In this document: piece after piece, positions 1-9,239 of the stretch
How positions within the stretch are numbered: the first letter of the stretch is position 1
Layout of the letters: every line of letters begins with the position of its first letter
Source of the DNA: Synechococcus sp. KORDI-52
GTDB taxonomy: Bacteria > Cyanobacteriota > Cyanobacteriia > PCC-6307 > Cyanobiaceae
Assembly (NCBI RefSeq): GCF_000737595.1
Contig: NZ_CP006271.1
Span: forward strand, 1 to 64,000
Length of the DNA: 64,000 nt
Reading direction: 5' to 3'
Notes under the pieces: generated by a model
Told to the model about the DNA's origin: nothing
Database searches by the model: none
What the model saw: only the letters and a program-made list of their open reading frames with translations
Program-made: the position numbers and the translations under genes

Positions 1-78
1 GATGAATGCAGATCTGCAGGGTTGCTTCCACTGGCGAAACCGACTGGCAGAACTACGTTTCAAATGGAGGTCACCGCG

Positions 79-1536
79 ATGCCGACGCGTTTCACCGAAC
101 AGAGCCAGCGTTTCCGTCCCAACTCGAACGAAGAGCAGGTGCTGCAAAAAGCACGGGAGCACTTCGAAGCAACACTGATTGGCGTGCAAGGAAAACTCGC
201 CGGCAGCATTGCAGCGATGGAACATCGCCGCACTGACGACGCCCTCAACTACGGCGAAATCTTCCTGCGGGACAACGTTCCGGTGATGATTTACCTGATG
301 CTGCAGGGCCGCTTCGCCATTGTGAAGCAGTTTCTAAGCGTCAGCCTTCACCTCCAGAGCACCAACGTTCAAACCCGCGGCGTCTTTCCCACCAGTTTTG
401 TGGAAGAAGAAGGGCAGCTGGTTGCGGACTACGGCCAACGCTCAATTGGTCGCATCACTTCGGTGGACGCCAGTCTCTGGTGGCCGATTCTCTGCTGGGT
501 CTACGTCAAACGCAGTGGGGACACTGACTTCGGTCGCTGCCCTGAGGTGCAGCGGGGGCTACAACTACTACTCGATCTGGTTCTGCACCCCAGTTTTGAA
601 GGCACGCCGGTGCTGTTCGTGCCTGACTGCGCCTTCATGATTGACCGCCCCATGGATGTCTGGGGCGCTCCATTGGAGGTGGAAGTGCTGCTCTTCGCAG
701 CTCTTCGCAGCTGCATTGGGCTGATGGAACTCTGCCAACGCCACGAGAACAGTGCTCTTCTCGGGGAACGGCTTCGTCTGAGCCGGCAGTGGACCCATGA
801 TTTACGGCAGTTTCTTTTGAAGCATTACTGGGTCACCAGCAAAACAATGCAAGTGCTTCGGCGACGGCCGACGGAGCAGTATGGCGACAACCAGCACCAA
901 AACGAGTTCAACGTTCAACCCCAGGTCATCCCGGACTGGTTGCAGGACTGGCTGGAGAACCGAGGCGGTTACATGATCGGGAACATGCGAACCGGACGAC
1001 CGGATTTTCGCTTCTACTCCTTGGGGAATTCCTTGGCATCCCTGTTCGGGTTGCTGACTGCGCCGCAGCAACGGGCCCTGTTCCGACTGGTGCTGCACAA
1101 CCGGGATCACCTGATGGCCCAGATGCCGATGCGCATCTGTCATCCCCCCATGGAGGGCGTGGAATGGGAGAACAAAACGGGCTCCGATCCCAAAAACTGG
1201 CCCTGGAGCTATCACAACGGTGGCCACTGGCCGAGCCTGCTCTGGTTTTTTGGAGCGTCCATCCTTCTGCACGAAAGGCTGAATCCCCAGGCCGACGTGT
1301 TGCTGATGGGACAAATGAAAACGCTGTTGGACGAGTGCTACTGGAGCCATCTCAACCAACTGCCCCGTCAGCAATGGGCTGAATATTTCGATGGCCCCAC
1401 AGGAACCTGGGTCGGACAGCAATCACGCACGTATCAGACCTGGACCATCGTTGGATTTCTGCTGATGCACCACTTTCTCCACGTCAACCCGGACGACGTG
1501 CTGATGCTCAACCTCGACGAATCGATGGGTCACTGA
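79..1536 (+). CDS. Neutral/alkaline invertase, glycoside hydrolase family 100
   Basis: Likely cytosolic neutral/alkaline invertase that hydrolyses sucrose to glucose and fructose. The 485-residue protein has the all-alpha GH100 character, with family-like blocks such as NYGEIFLRDNVPV near the N-terminus and SVDASLWWPILCWVY further on, and no signal peptide. The frame is open further upstream, but I choose the ATG at 79 because GGAGG lies at 66-70 with 8-base spacing. It is convergent with petBD. The family call is from motif memory; substrate specificity is inferred from family members in cyanobacteria. Confidence 0.85.
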   Translation: MPTRFTEQSQRFRPNSNEEQVLQKAREHFEATLIGVQGKLAGSIAAMEHRRTDDALNYGEIFLRDNVPVMIYLMLQGRFAIVKQFLSVSLHLQSTNVQTRGVFPTSFVEEEGQLVADYGQRSIGRITSVDASLWWPILCWVYVKRSGDTDFGRCPEVQRGLQLLLDLVLHPSFEGTPVLFVPDCAFMIDRPMDVWGAPLEVEVLLFAALRSCIGLMELCQRHENSALLGERLRLSRQWTHDLRQFLLKHYWVTSKTMQVLRRRPTEQYGDNQHQNEFNVQPQVIPDWLQDWLENRGGYMIGNMRTGRPDFRFYSLGNSLASLFGLLTAPQQRALFRLVLHNRDHLMAQMPMRICHPPMEGVEWENKTGSDPKNWPWSYHNGGHWPSLLWFFGASILLHERLNPQADVLLMGQMKTLLDECYWSHLNQLPRQQWAEYFDGPTGTWVGQQSRTYQTWTIVGFLLMHHFLHVNPDDVLMLNLDESMGH

Positions 1537-1560
1537 AGAACCATCTCAGCCAATGGCATA

Positions 1561-1587
1561 AAAAAACCCCGACTCGACGAGTCGGGG
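1561..1587 (-). terminator. Rho-independent terminator of petBD
   Basis: Perfect 9-bp stem CCCCGACTC/GAGTCGGGG (1567-1587) with a 3-base loop. Read on the minus strand it is followed by six T (1561-1566), so it terminates the petB-petD transcript. Confidence 0.9.
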
Positions 1588-1613
1588 TCCATGCACTGCA
1601 CTCAGGCGAATGA

Positions 1614-2096
1614 TCAGAACAGTCCAAGGGTGAGGGACTTGTCGATCGGAAGTGCTGCACCAATACCGAGGTAGATGGTCACCAGAGTTCCAGTCAGAAA
1701 CACAGTCATCGCCACGGGACGGCGGAAAGGGTTCTGGAACTTGTTGAAGCTTTCGATGAAAGGAACAAGCATCAGGCCCAGGGGAACCAGGGTTTGCAGA
1801 GCAATGCCCAGAAGCTTGTTGGGAACAACCCGCAGAATCTGGAACACTGGGTAGAGGTACCACTCAGGAAGAATTTCCAGAGGGGTGGCGAAGGGATCAG
1901 CCTTGTCGGCGAGCATCGCTGGATCAAGGACGGCCAGACCAACCACACAGGCAATGGTGCCGAGGATCACCACCGGGAAGATGTAGAGGAGATCGTTGGG
2001 CCAGGCAGGCTCGCCGTAATAGTTGTGGCCCATGCCCTTGGCGAGCTTGGCCCGCATCTTGGGATCGGAGAGATCAGGCTTCTTGAGAATGTGCAT
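1614..2096 (-). CDS. petD: Cytochrome b6f complex subunit IV
   Basis: Subunit IV of the thylakoid cytochrome b6f complex, which oxidises plastoquinol and passes electrons to plastocyanin or cytochrome c6. Its 160 residues are the usual length. The quinol-site motif PEWY is at residues 77-80, and three hydrophobic segments follow the N-terminal MHILKKPDL block typical of PetD. It follows petB by about 40 bases in one operon and ends just before a strong terminator. Confidence 0.98.
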
Positions 2097-2135
2097 CGTT
2101 TAGTCCAAGTGTTGAGGGAACAGTAGGAACGCAGA

Positions 2136-2792
2136 TCACAAGGGACCAGAAATGCCCTGCTTCCGAATCATCAGGAAGTGCATGAGCATGAACACCGCCA
2201 GCAGCCAGGGCATCACGAAGGTGTGAAGGCTGTAGAAGCGCGTGAGAGTGGCCTGGCCAACGCTTTCGCCACCGCGAAGCAGTTCGACCATGAAATCTCC
2301 AACAACAGGAATGGCCGCAGGGACACCGGAAACGATCTTCACGGCCCAGTAACCAACCTGGTCCCAGGGCAGGGAGTAACCAGTCACACCGAAGGACACG
2401 GTGATCACGGCCATAGTCACACCGGTGACCCAGGTGAGCTCACGGGGACGTTTGAAGCCGCCTGTGAGGTAAACGCGGAACACGTGAAGGATGAGCATCA
2501 ACACCATCATTGATGCGCTCCAGCGGTGCACCGAGCGGATCAGCCAACCAAAGCTGACGTCGGTCATCAGATATTCGACCGACTTGTAGGCCTCGGCAAC
2601 TGTGGGCTTGTAATAGAAGGTCATCGCGAACCCAGTCGCGAACTGGATCAGGAAGCACACCAACGTGATGCCCCCCAGGCAATAGAAGATGTTGACGTGG
2701 GGGGGCACGTACTTGGACCCGATGTCGTCAGCAATGTCCTGGATTTCCAGACGTTCTTGGAACCAGTCGTAAACCGGTGATGAGTTCGCCAT
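2136..2792 (-). CDS. petB: Cytochrome b6
   Basis: Cytochrome b6 of the b6f complex, carrying two b hemes and the covalently linked heme c-n. The 218-residue protein has four membrane segments. The histidines in SVHRWSA and LILHVFR are consistent with b-heme ligands, and Cys38 (IFYCLGG) corresponds to the c-n heme cysteine. I start at [10 protein letters not shown], as in cyanobacterial PetB, two codons inside the longest frame. It is first gene of petBD; the 67-base gap to the divergent protease gene must hold both promoters. Confidence 0.97.
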   Translation of the reverse strand: MANSSPVYDWFQERLEIQDIADDIGSKYVPPHVNIFYCLGGITLVCFLIQFATGFAMTFYYKPTVAEAYKSVEYLMTDVSFGWLIRSVHRWSASMMVLMLILHVFRVYLTGGFKRPRELTWVTGVTMAVITVSFGVTGYSLPWDQVGYWAVKIVSGVPAAIPVVGDFMVELLRGGESVGQATLTRFYSLHTFVMPWLLAVFMLMHFLMIRKQGISGPL

Positions 2793-2859
2793 GCACAAGC
2801 GGGCTCGAGTTGCGAAAGTCTACTGAGCACGCTTCTGCCACTGAGGCGAACCCACCGCG

Positions 2860-4137
2860 ATGTATCCAACTGTTAACGATCTTTCAGACTGGCTGCGGCG
2901 CAAAGGGTTTCGAGCGCTGCGCCAACTGATCGCAGCTGCTCTTTGCTGCTTTCTAGTGCTGGGCAGCGCCTGCACAGCCGTTGCACTTAGCGACACACAA
3001 CAGCTCGTGGTGGACAGCTGGCGGCTTGTGAACCAGGGCTTTTGGAATCCCGAGCAACTCGATGCGGTGCGTTGGAAGCGTCAACGGCAGAAGGCCATGG
3101 AACGCAACATCGAGAGCAGCAACGATGCCTATGCAGCCATCGAATCGATGCTGGCTCAGCTGGGCGACCCCTACACCCGGCTACTCCGTCCAGAGGACTA
3201 CAAGGCGCTGAAGAACAGCACCAACGGCAGCCTCAGCGGTGTGGGCTTGCAACTCGGTCCGGATGAAAGCAGCAATGGCGTTGTGGTGATTTCTGCCCTC
3301 GAGGGTTCTCCCGCCGGCGAAGCGGAGATCACCAGTGGAACACGGTTGCTGTCTGTTGATGGCCGGGCCGTGGTGGATCTAGGTCTCGAAGGAACCGTGG
3401 CAGCGCTGCGGGGAGACGTGGGCTCGCAGGTGGTGCTGACGCTGGACAACGGCAGCGGAGAAACAAATGAGCTGACGCTTGAACGCCGCAGTGTGGACCT
3501 ACGGCCGGTACGCACAAGGCGCTTGCGCAGCGGCACTCACACCCTTGGCTATCTGCGGATCACCCAGTTCAGCGAAGGCGTTCCCGAACAGGTGAAAGAG
3601 GCCCTCACGGAACTGCAGAACAAGGACATCGAAGGATTGGTGCTCGACCTCCGCAACAACTCAGGCGGTTTGGTGAGCGCTGGATTAGCGGTCGCCGACG
3701 ACTTCCTTTCCGGTGGCGCCATCGTTGAGACCCGCAACCGTGAGGGGATCAATGACACCATCCAGGCCAGCCTCCAGACGGTGTACGACGGACCGATGGT
3801 CATCCTCGTGAATGGAGGAACGGCCAGCGCGAGTGAAATCCTGGCTGGCGCCCTCCAGGACAACGAACGCGCCACCCTTCTCGGAGGACAGACGTTTGGC
3901 AAAGGGCTGATTCAAACGCTGACCAACCTCAGTGACGGCAGCGGCCTCGCCGTGACCGTCGCCGGCTACGTAACACCGAGTGGACGGGACATCCAAGGAG
4001 AAGGCATCGCACCCGATCGTGGGTTGTCAGATCCGGAACCCCTGAACCCCGGCGGTGATGGTGATCGCTGGCTCTCGGAAGCCGAGCAATGGATGGAGGC
4101 CTTGCTGGAACAGCCCGCTAACGACACCGAGGCATGA
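2860..4137 (+). CDS. ctpZ: Carboxyl-terminal processing protease, S41 family
   Basis: Secreted serine protease of the C-terminal processing family; relatives mature the D1 protein on the lumenal side of the thylakoid. Of 425 residues, about 20-43 form a signal peptide, a PDZ-like region covers roughly 100-190, and the catalytic dyad appears as Ser323 (in TASASE) with Lys348 (FGKG), the 25-residue separation seen in the family. It is divergent from petBD, a placement I associate with ctpZ rather than the D1-processing ctpA; the paralogue assignment is the uncertain part. The last codons overlap the next gene by 4 bases. Confidence 0.85.
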   Translation: MYPTVNDLSDWLRRKGFRALRQLIAAALCCFLVLGSACTAVALSDTQQLVVDSWRLVNQGFWNPEQLDAVRWKRQRQKAMERNIESSNDAYAAIESMLAQLGDPYTRLLRPEDYKALKNSTNGSLSGVGLQLGPDESSNGVVVISALEGSPAGEAEITSGTRLLSVDGRAVVDLGLEGTVAALRGDVGSQVVLTLDNGSGETNELTLERRSVDLRPVRTRRLRSGTHTLGYLRITQFSEGVPEQVKEALTELQNKDIEGLVLDLRNNSGGLVSAGLAVADDFLSGGAIVETRNREGINDTIQASLQTVYDGPMVILVNGGTASASEILAGALQDNERATLLGGQTFGKGLIQTLTNLSDGSGLAVTVAGYVTPSGRDIQGEGIAPDRGLSDPEPLNPGGDGDRWLSEAEQWMEALLEQPANDTEA

Positions 4138-5399
4138 ACCAGCGGACCTATCACGACCCTCTGCATCGCGGCATTGGTCTTGACCGCCAAGCCCCAGCCG
4201 AGGGGATGGTGATGGATCTGGTGGACACGGCGCCGTTCCAGCGCCTGCGACGCATCCGCCAGCTGGGTCCGGCCTACCTCACCTTTCACAGCGCTGAATC
4301 CAGTCGATTCACCCACTCGCTGGGGGTCTTTCATCTGGCACGCCGTGCGTTTGAGCGGATGCTGCCATTGGCACCCGAGTTGGAGAAGTACCGGGGTCTG
4401 CTCTACGGGGCTGCTTTGCTCCATGACATCGGCCATGGCCCCCTCAGCCACACCGGCGAAGAGATGTTTGGCCTGCGCCATGAAGCGTGGTCAGCGCGGG
4501 TGATCCGGCATCACCCAGAGATCCGTGACTGTCTGGAGAGCCATGCATCCGGCACGGCTGAGGCGGTGGCGAACCTGCTGGAGCATGGACGCAGCCCTCA
4601 CCCCCTGATCAAACACCTGATCAGCAGTCAACTGGATTGCGACCGGCTGGATTACCTCCTGCGCGACAGCTACAGCACCGGAACGCGCTACGGGCAGCTG
4701 GATCTCGACCGCATCCTGGGAGCCCTGACCCTGGCCCCCGATGGGGACATGGCCATTCATCCCAAGGGTCTGATGGCTGTGGAGCACTACCTGGTGGTGA
4801 GGAACCTCATGTACAGGAGCGTCTACAACCACCGGCTGAATGTGGTGTGCAACTGGCTTCTGGAAAAACTGATCCTGACCGCACGACAACTGGGCCCTGA
4901 GCAGGTGTGGGCTGATGAGGTGATGGCCAGCTGGCTCTGGCAACCGGACCAGATCCGCTTGGAGAACTTCCTCGCCAACGACGACCAACGCACCGGCTAC
5001 CACCTCCAGCGCTGGCAAGCCGAAGCACCAGCAGCCCTGGCTGAACTGAGTGGGCGTTTTCTGGATCGACGCCTGCTTAAAGCAACGGCCGTCGAGCATC
5101 TGTCTCCGGCTGAGCAACTGCAGTTGCTCGCAACAGCCAGGCGACTGGCCGATCGTCATGGCCACGACCCTGAACTCTGCTGCGGATTGCGTCATCAACA
5201 GCTGCGTGGATACCACCCCTATCGAGGCGGCTTGCGCCTCTGGGACGGGCAGCAGCTCCAGGCCCTGGAGAAAGCCTCTCCCCTGGTCGCCAGTCTCGCG
5301 ACCCCGGCGGCAACCTCCTGGTTGATTCACCCCCGTGACATCAGTGCCGAGCTCAGGCAGGAAATGGACGTTGAATGGCCCCGAGCAGCAGCAGCGTGA
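4134..5399 (+). CDS. HD-domain phosphohydrolase, dGTPase-like
   Basis: A 421-residue metal-dependent phosphohydrolase of the HD superfamily, resembling the dNTP triphosphohydrolase/SAMHD1-like branch. The diagnostic histidines are visible in RFTHSLGVFHLARRAF (about residues 60-75) and in LLHDIGHGPLSH (about 95-110), and DRLDYLLRDS follows further on. It starts at an ATGA overlap with the protease stop, so the two are translationally coupled. The physiological substrate cannot be read from the sequence. Confidence 0.85.
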   Translation: MNQRTYHDPLHRGIGLDRQAPAEGMVMDLVDTAPFQRLRRIRQLGPAYLTFHSAESSRFTHSLGVFHLARRAFERMLPLAPELEKYRGLLYGAALLHDIGHGPLSHTGEEMFGLRHEAWSARVIRHHPEIRDCLESHASGTAEAVANLLEHGRSPHPLIKHLISSQLDCDRLDYLLRDSYSTGTRYGQLDLDRILGALTLAPDGDMAIHPKGLMAVEHYLVVRNLMYRSVYNHRLNVVCNWLLEKLILTARQLGPEQVWADEVMASWLWQPDQIRLENFLANDDQRTGYHLQRWQAEAPAALAELSGRFLDRRLLKATAVEHLSPAEQLQLLATARRLADRHGHDPELCCGLRHQQLRGYHPYRGGLRLWDGQQLQALEKASPLVASLATPAATSWLIHPRDISAELRQEMDVEWPRAAAA

Positions 5400-5406
5400 A
5401 GCAGCC

Positions 5407-6045
5407 ATGACATTGAGGCTTCCCGACCAGCGCCTTGATCACTGGAGGGATCGTTTGCCTGATCTGCTGAGCAGGTGTTCCCAACCGATGGTTGATCTCG
5501 ATTGCGGAGACTGGATCCTGAACTGCAGCGACCTCGCTGATTTGTGCGCCGCCGTCACCGAGGCAGGTCATCAACTCGGACGAATCACCGGCCGGGTGCC
5601 CGAGACAATTGTGGCTGCTTCAGCCTTGGGACTGGATGCAAGCCGATCCAACACGCCTTCTAACCGTGAACTCCGGCCCAATCCTGTGACGACGGCCGCT
5701 TCCGACCTCTTGTTTCACCACGGCACCCTGCGCTCCGGCAACCATCTCCAAAGTGAGCGCACCATCCTTCTCTACGGCGATGTGAACCCCGGAGCACAGA
5801 TCAGTTCAACCGCTGATGTTTTGGTGTGGGGTCGCCTGCGGGGCGTGGCCCATGCCGGATGCGAGGGGTCAACGACAGCGAAAATCGTTGCCCTGCAGTT
5901 GCGGCCACTGCAACTGAGGATTGCTGACGTTGTCGCCCGAGGCCCCGAGGATCTGCCCCAAGCGGGTTTGGCCGAGCAAGCCGAACTCAAGGATGGCGTG
6001 ATCGCCATTGAACCCGCCGTCATCCAGAACTTTCAAAAACGCTGA
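5407..6045 (+). CDS. minC: Septum site-determining protein MinC
   Basis: Inhibitor of FtsZ ring assembly, which with MinD and MinE places the division septum. The 212-residue protein carries the C-terminal beta-helix MinC domain in its second half (TILLYGDVNPGAQI, then VLVWGRLRGVAHAG), which dimerises and binds MinD. The N-terminal part is poorly conserved, as usual in cyanobacteria. I take ATG 5407, eight bases after the HD gene stop, rather than the upstream in-frame start at 5335 that would overlap that gene. First gene of a minCDE operon. Confidence 0.93.
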   Translation: MTLRLPDQRLDHWRDRLPDLLSRCSQPMVDLDCGDWILNCSDLADLCAAVTEAGHQLGRITGRVPETIVAASALGLDASRSNTPSNRELRPNPVTTAASDLLFHHGTLRSGNHLQSERTILLYGDVNPGAQISSTADVLVWGRLRGVAHAGCEGSTTAKIVALQLRPLQLRIADVVARGPEDLPQAGLAEQAELKDGVIAIEPAVIQNFQKR

Positions 6046-6101
6046 CGTCGTTGTCAGGCCCAAAAGCCAGATTATTCTTGCCGCACCAAAGCAGAACCCT
6101 G

Positions 6102-6914
6102 GTGTCGACGACCCGAACCATCCTCATCTGTTCTGGCAAGGGCGGTGTCGGAAAAACAACGACAACGGCGAACCTTGGTATCGCCCTTGCCCGTCAAGGC
6201 GCCAAGACCGTGGTTCTTGACGCGGACTTCGGTCTGAGGAACCTTGACCTGCTCCTGGGCCTGGAGAACCGCATCGTCTACACCGCCCAGGAGGTGCTGG
6301 CGGAGAGCTGCCGGCTTGAGCAAGCCCTGGTGAAACACAAGCAGGAGCCCAATCTGGCCCTGCTCCCTGCGGGCAACCCTCGGATGCTCGAGTGGCTCAA
6401 GCCCAAGGACATGCAAGCGATCGTTGCGCTGCTGGAACGCCAGTTCGATTACGTTTTGATCGATTGCCCTGCAGGCATCGAAGACGGATTCAAAAATGCC
6501 GCTGCCGCAGCCCGAGAAGCTGTGGTGATCACCACCCCGGAAGTGGCCGCCGTGAGGGACGCTGATCGGGTGATCGGGCTTCTGAACACCAAGGGTGTGC
6601 AGCCTGTGCAGCTTGTGCTCAACAGGGTGCGACCGAAGATGATGTCGAACCAGGAAATGCTCTCGGTGGATGACGTCACCGACATCCTGGCGCTGCCTCT
6701 TCTGGGGCTTGTTTTTGAAGACGAACAGGTGATTGTGAGCACTAACCGCGGTGAACCCTTGACCCTGAGTGATTCATCGTCCCCAGCAGCCCAGGCCTAC
6801 GGCAACATCGCGCAACGGCTTCAAGGTGAAGACATACCGCTGATGGATCCCTCACAGGCCCGCCTCGGCCTCCGCGCCAGGATGCGCAAGCTGATGCAAA
6901 CCCGAATTTTCTGA
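6102..6914 (+). CDS. minD: Septum site-determining ATPase MinD
   Basis: Membrane-cycling ATPase that recruits MinC and is released by MinE. From the GTG at 6102 it is 270 residues, the family length, and carries the deviant Walker A motif [10 protein letters not shown] (residues 11-20, with the signature Lys13 and Lys18), the switch region [10 protein letters not shown], and DCPAGIE. The C-terminal [14 protein letters not shown] is the amphipathic membrane-targeting helix. A TTG at 6051 in the same frame would add 17 residues without support. It lies between minC and minE. Confidence 0.96.
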   Translation: MSTTRTILICSGKGGVGKTTTTANLGIALARQGAKTVVLDADFGLRNLDLLLGLENRIVYTAQEVLAESCRLEQALVKHKQEPNLALLPAGNPRMLEWLKPKDMQAIVALLERQFDYVLIDCPAGIEDGFKNAAAAAREAVVITTPEVAAVRDADRVIGLLNTKGVQPVQLVLNRVRPKMMSNQEMLSVDDVTDILALPLLGLVFEDEQVIVSTNRGEPLTLSDSSSPAAQAYGNIAQRLQGEDIPLMDPSQARLGLRARMRKLMQTRIF

Positions 6915-6918
6915 GGCG

Positions 6919-7206
6919 ATGACACTCAAGGAATTCATCGACAAACTCCTGCGCCGTCAGCCAGCCAGTGCAGAAACAGCCAAAGAGCGGCTCCAGCTGG
7001 TTTTAGCCCATGACCGCAGTGACCTCAATCCTGAGCTGCTCGAACAGATGCGGCGAGAAATCCTCGAAGTGGTGGCCCGCTACGTGGAAATCGACCTCGA
7101 AGAAGGTGACGTGAGCCTGGAGACGGAAGACCGCGTCACCGCCCTGGTGGCCAACCTTCCCATCCGTCGTCCGGTCGTTAAACCGGCGAATGGTGGAACG
7201 CTCTGA
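6919..7206 (+). CDS. minE: Cell division topological specificity factor MinE
   Basis: Small 95-residue protein that stimulates the MinD ATPase and drives MinCD off the membrane. The MinD-binding helix region [21 protein letters not shown] is typical, with the topological-specificity domain ([23 protein letters not shown]) at the C-terminus. It starts four bases after minD and closes the minCDE operon. Confidence 0.96.
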   Translation: MTLKEFIDKLLRRQPASAETAKERLQLVLAHDRSDLNPELLEQMRREILEVVARYVEIDLEEGDVSLETEDRVTALVANLPIRRPVVKPANGGTL

Positions 7207-7224
7207 GCAGCAACCTGCTCAAGC

Positions 7225-7482
7225 TTGAAACCTCAGATCCTGACTCTCATCACCCCCGCTGAACAGCGGGTGGTGATGCTCTTGCTTCAAGGCCTCAACA
7301 ACAGAGCCATTGCCCAGCGGTTGGTGATCAGTCACCGGACGGTCGAATGCCACATCAGCAGAGCACTCCAAAAAAGCGGCTGCTGCAACCGACTCGAGCT
7401 GGCGCTCTGGCTCATCGGTGAAGGTGACACTGCTTTGAATTGCCAGGCAAGCGCCGTTACGATGAAACACATGCCGGCTTAG
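7225..7482 (+). CDS. LuxR/GerE-type helix-turn-helix mini-regulator
   Basis: An 85-residue protein that is little more than a GerE-type DNA-binding domain: LTPAEQRVVMLLLQGLNNRAIAQRL followed by the recognition helix in SHRTVECHISRALQK (about residues 8-55). There is no receiver or sensor domain. The start codon is TTG 7225, just after minE. The coding frame runs into the following tRNA-Thr gene and stops on a TAG formed inside its 5' end, sharing 10 bases with it. Target genes are unknown. Confidence 0.75.
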   Translation: MKPQILTLITPAEQRVVMLLLQGLNNRAIAQRLVISHRTVECHISRALQKSGCCNRLELALWLIGEGDTALNCQASAVTMKHMPA

Positions 7483-7544
7483 CTCAGCGGTAGAGCAGCG
7501 CTTTTGTAAAGCGAAGGCCATCGGTTCAAATCCGTTAGCCGGCT
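7473..7544 (+). tRNA. tRNA-Thr (anticodon UGU)
   Basis: 72-base cloverleaf: acceptor GCCGGCT/AGCCGGC with discriminator T, D-arm GCTC/GAGC, anticodon loop TTTGTAA giving UGU (Thr, ACA codons), and T-arm loop TTCAAAT. The anticodon stem has one unpaired base at its outer end. Its first 10 bases are also the end of the upstream regulator gene. Confidence 0.95.
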
Positions 7545-7553
7545 TGAACTGGA

Positions 7554-7727
7554 TCAGGATGATGGCGTGCTGTCGGTTGCGCCCGCAAACAGCCAGACCA
7601 GAACAAGTCCTAAAAGCCAGGGAAGAAGATTCAGCTGAAGCGTCCAGGTGAAAAGGCCTTCAAGGGGCTCAAGCACCCAATGAAGGATCGCCATCACCAG
7701 TAGGCAGAGCCCAAGAAGTGGGATCAC
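7554..7727 (-). CDS. Small hydrophobic membrane protein, coupled to sua5
   Basis: A 57-residue frame starting with GTG at 7727 that overlaps the sua5 stop in a GTGA arrangement, so it is probably translated by re-initiation. The protein is mostly hydrophobic: one segment at the N-terminus (IPLLGLCLLVMAIL) and a second around residues 33-49 (LLPWLLGLVLVWLFAG), consistent with two membrane passes. I recognise no family. Tight coupling and clean hydrophobic periodicity are the reasons to call it a gene. Confidence 0.55.
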   Translation of the reverse strand: MIPLLGLCLLVMAILHWVLEPLEGLFTWTLQLNLLPWLLGLVLVWLFAGATDSTPSS

Positions 7728-8338
7728 TCGAACACCTCAACCCCTGCAGGAATCACAGCACCCCGTCGCACGATGCGCCACCGTCCATCCCCAACCCAGA
7801 CCAATACCGTGCTGGCCTGACCAGAGGCTTGACACCAGGGCTGAGGCCCCAGCTGAGCAACATCTGGGAAACTCAGCGCCGCCTCTGCCGCGGTCATACT
7901 GGCCGGCTCTCCGGAGAGATTGGCGCTGGTGGTGGCCAATGGTCCGCTGATCTGTAGCAATCCACGGGTCTGCTCACAGGCTGGAATGCGGCAGCCCAGC
8001 GTCGTACCGCCTGGGTTGAGATACCGCCCAGCTCCGCCATCACGGGCAGGCAGCACCAGGGTGAGCGCTCCAGGCCAGTAGCGCTCAGCCAAGGCTTCAA
8101 GCTCCCGATGGCACGGAACCGCAACTTCGTGAAGCAAGTCGTTCACTGATGCCCCCATCAAGATGAGGGGCTTATCAGCCGGTCGGCATTTCAGACGCCA
8201 GAGGGTCTGGGCTTGATCGGGAAGCACCGCCAGTCCCGGCAGGGTGTCGGTGGGAATGATGGCGGCTTCGCCGGCACGAAGCCGCAGCGCCAAATCGGTG
8301 GCGGCCAGAACCGGAGCAGGCACGAATCCTTCCTTCAT
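7724..8338 (-). CDS. tsaC: L-threonylcarbamoyladenylate synthase (YrdC/Sua5/TsaC family)
   Basis: Makes threonylcarbamoyl-AMP from threonine, bicarbonate and ATP, the first step of t6A37 modification of tRNAs reading ANN codons. The 204-residue protein carries the YrdC core: the PTDTLPGLA block near the N-terminus, the KCRPADKPLIL block, and SANLSGEPA for nucleotide binding. I choose ATG 8338, 13 bases after prmC; the longer frame would run into prmC. It lacks the extra C-terminal Sua5 domain. Part of prmC-tsaC-small membrane gene. Confidence 0.9.
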   Translation of the reverse strand: MKEGFVPAPVLAATDLALRLRAGEAAIIPTDTLPGLAVLPDQAQTLWRLKCRPADKPLILMGASVNDLLHEVAVPCHRELEALAERYWPGALTLVLPARDGGAGRYLNPGGTTLGCRIPACEQTRGLLQISGPLATTSANLSGEPASMTAAEAALSFPDVAQLGPQPWCQASGQASTVLVWVGDGRWRIVRRGAVIPAGVEVFE

Positions 8339-8351
8339 CAGAGGCGTCACA

Positions 8352-9239
8352 TCAAGTGGTCGCAGAACGGTTGCGAGCAAGAGCAAAGCGGCGTGTCCCT
8401 TCAAGATCAGCGGCCGCGCTGACCTCCACCAAACCCGCATCCCTCATCAGCTGCATGACCAGGCCGCTCTGATCGTGGTGGTGTTCGAGCAGAAGCCAGC
8501 CCCCAGGCGACAGCCCCGTTGGTGCTCCATCCACCACGGTGCGGATGGCATCCAGCCCGTCCTCTCCCCCACTCAAGGCCAAATGGGGCTCATGGTCACG
8601 AACCACAGCGTCGAGACCGTGAACCACAGACCGTGGAATGTAGGGAGGATTACTGATCACAAGATCCAGGGTTCCCCACCAGCGCCTGAGCGGCGTCCAC
8701 CATGAGCCAAGGTGAAGCGAACAGTTGTTGTGCGGAGCGCAACGCTGGAGATTGCGTTCCGCCAAACGCAAAGCATCTGCACTGAGGTCGACGCCATGCC
8801 CGAGTGCCGTCGGCCAGGCACGGACCAAACTCACCGCGATGGCCCCTGAGCCAGTGCCTAGATCAGCCCAGCGCCGGGGTGGGGCAGACTGGAAGTGGTT
8901 CAGGGCAAGATCCACCAGCAGTTCGGTTTCCTGACGAGGAATCAGCGCAGCGGGGGAGGATTCGAGCAGCAGATCTCGCCATGGACAAAGGCCAGCCAAA
9001 TGCTGCAGGGGGACGTTCTCCTCAAGATGGCGCTGCCACAGTTCAGAGAGCACCTCGAGTGACTGCTGGAGTGCAACGGTTCGTGCTGGATCCAGCAGCA
9101 ACCGCTGCAGGCTTGTCCAGCGAACGCCACCGGCCAGATCGATCAACCAATCGAGATCGGCCGCAGCTCCACCGCGGGCGAGTTGTTGGCGTCTCCACGT
9201 CAAAAGATCCGTGCCGGCAAGGGTTGTGGAATTTGTCAA
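8352..9239 (-). CDS. prmC: Peptide chain release factor N5-glutamine methyltransferase
   Basis: SAM-dependent methyltransferase that modifies the GGQ glutamine of release factors. 295 residues: an N-terminal helical domain that binds the release factor, then the Rossmann fold with motif I DLGTGSGAIAVSL and the catalytic NPPYIP motif. Length and motif order are standard. It overlaps the end of dprA by 4 bases, in a minus-strand run dprA-prmC-tsaC. Confidence 0.95.
   Translation of the reverse strand: MTNSTTLAGTDLLTWRRQQLARGGAAADLDWLIDLAGGVRWTSLQRLLLDPARTVALQQSLEVLSELWQRHLEENVPLQHLAGLCPWRDLLLESSPAALIPRQETELLVDLALNHFQSAPPRRWADLGTGSGAIAVSLVRAWPTALGHGVDLSADALRLAERNLQRCAPHNNCSLHLGSWWTPLRRWWGTLDLVISNPPYIPRSVVHGLDAVVRDHEPHLALSGGEDGLDAIRTVVDGAPTGLSPGGWLLLEHHHDQSGLVMQLMRDAGLVEVSAAADLEGTRRFALARNRSATT

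Noticed and set aside
6051-6101. MinD start at TTG 6051
   Set aside because: It adds 17 residues not typical of MinD; GTG 6102 gives the family start and length.
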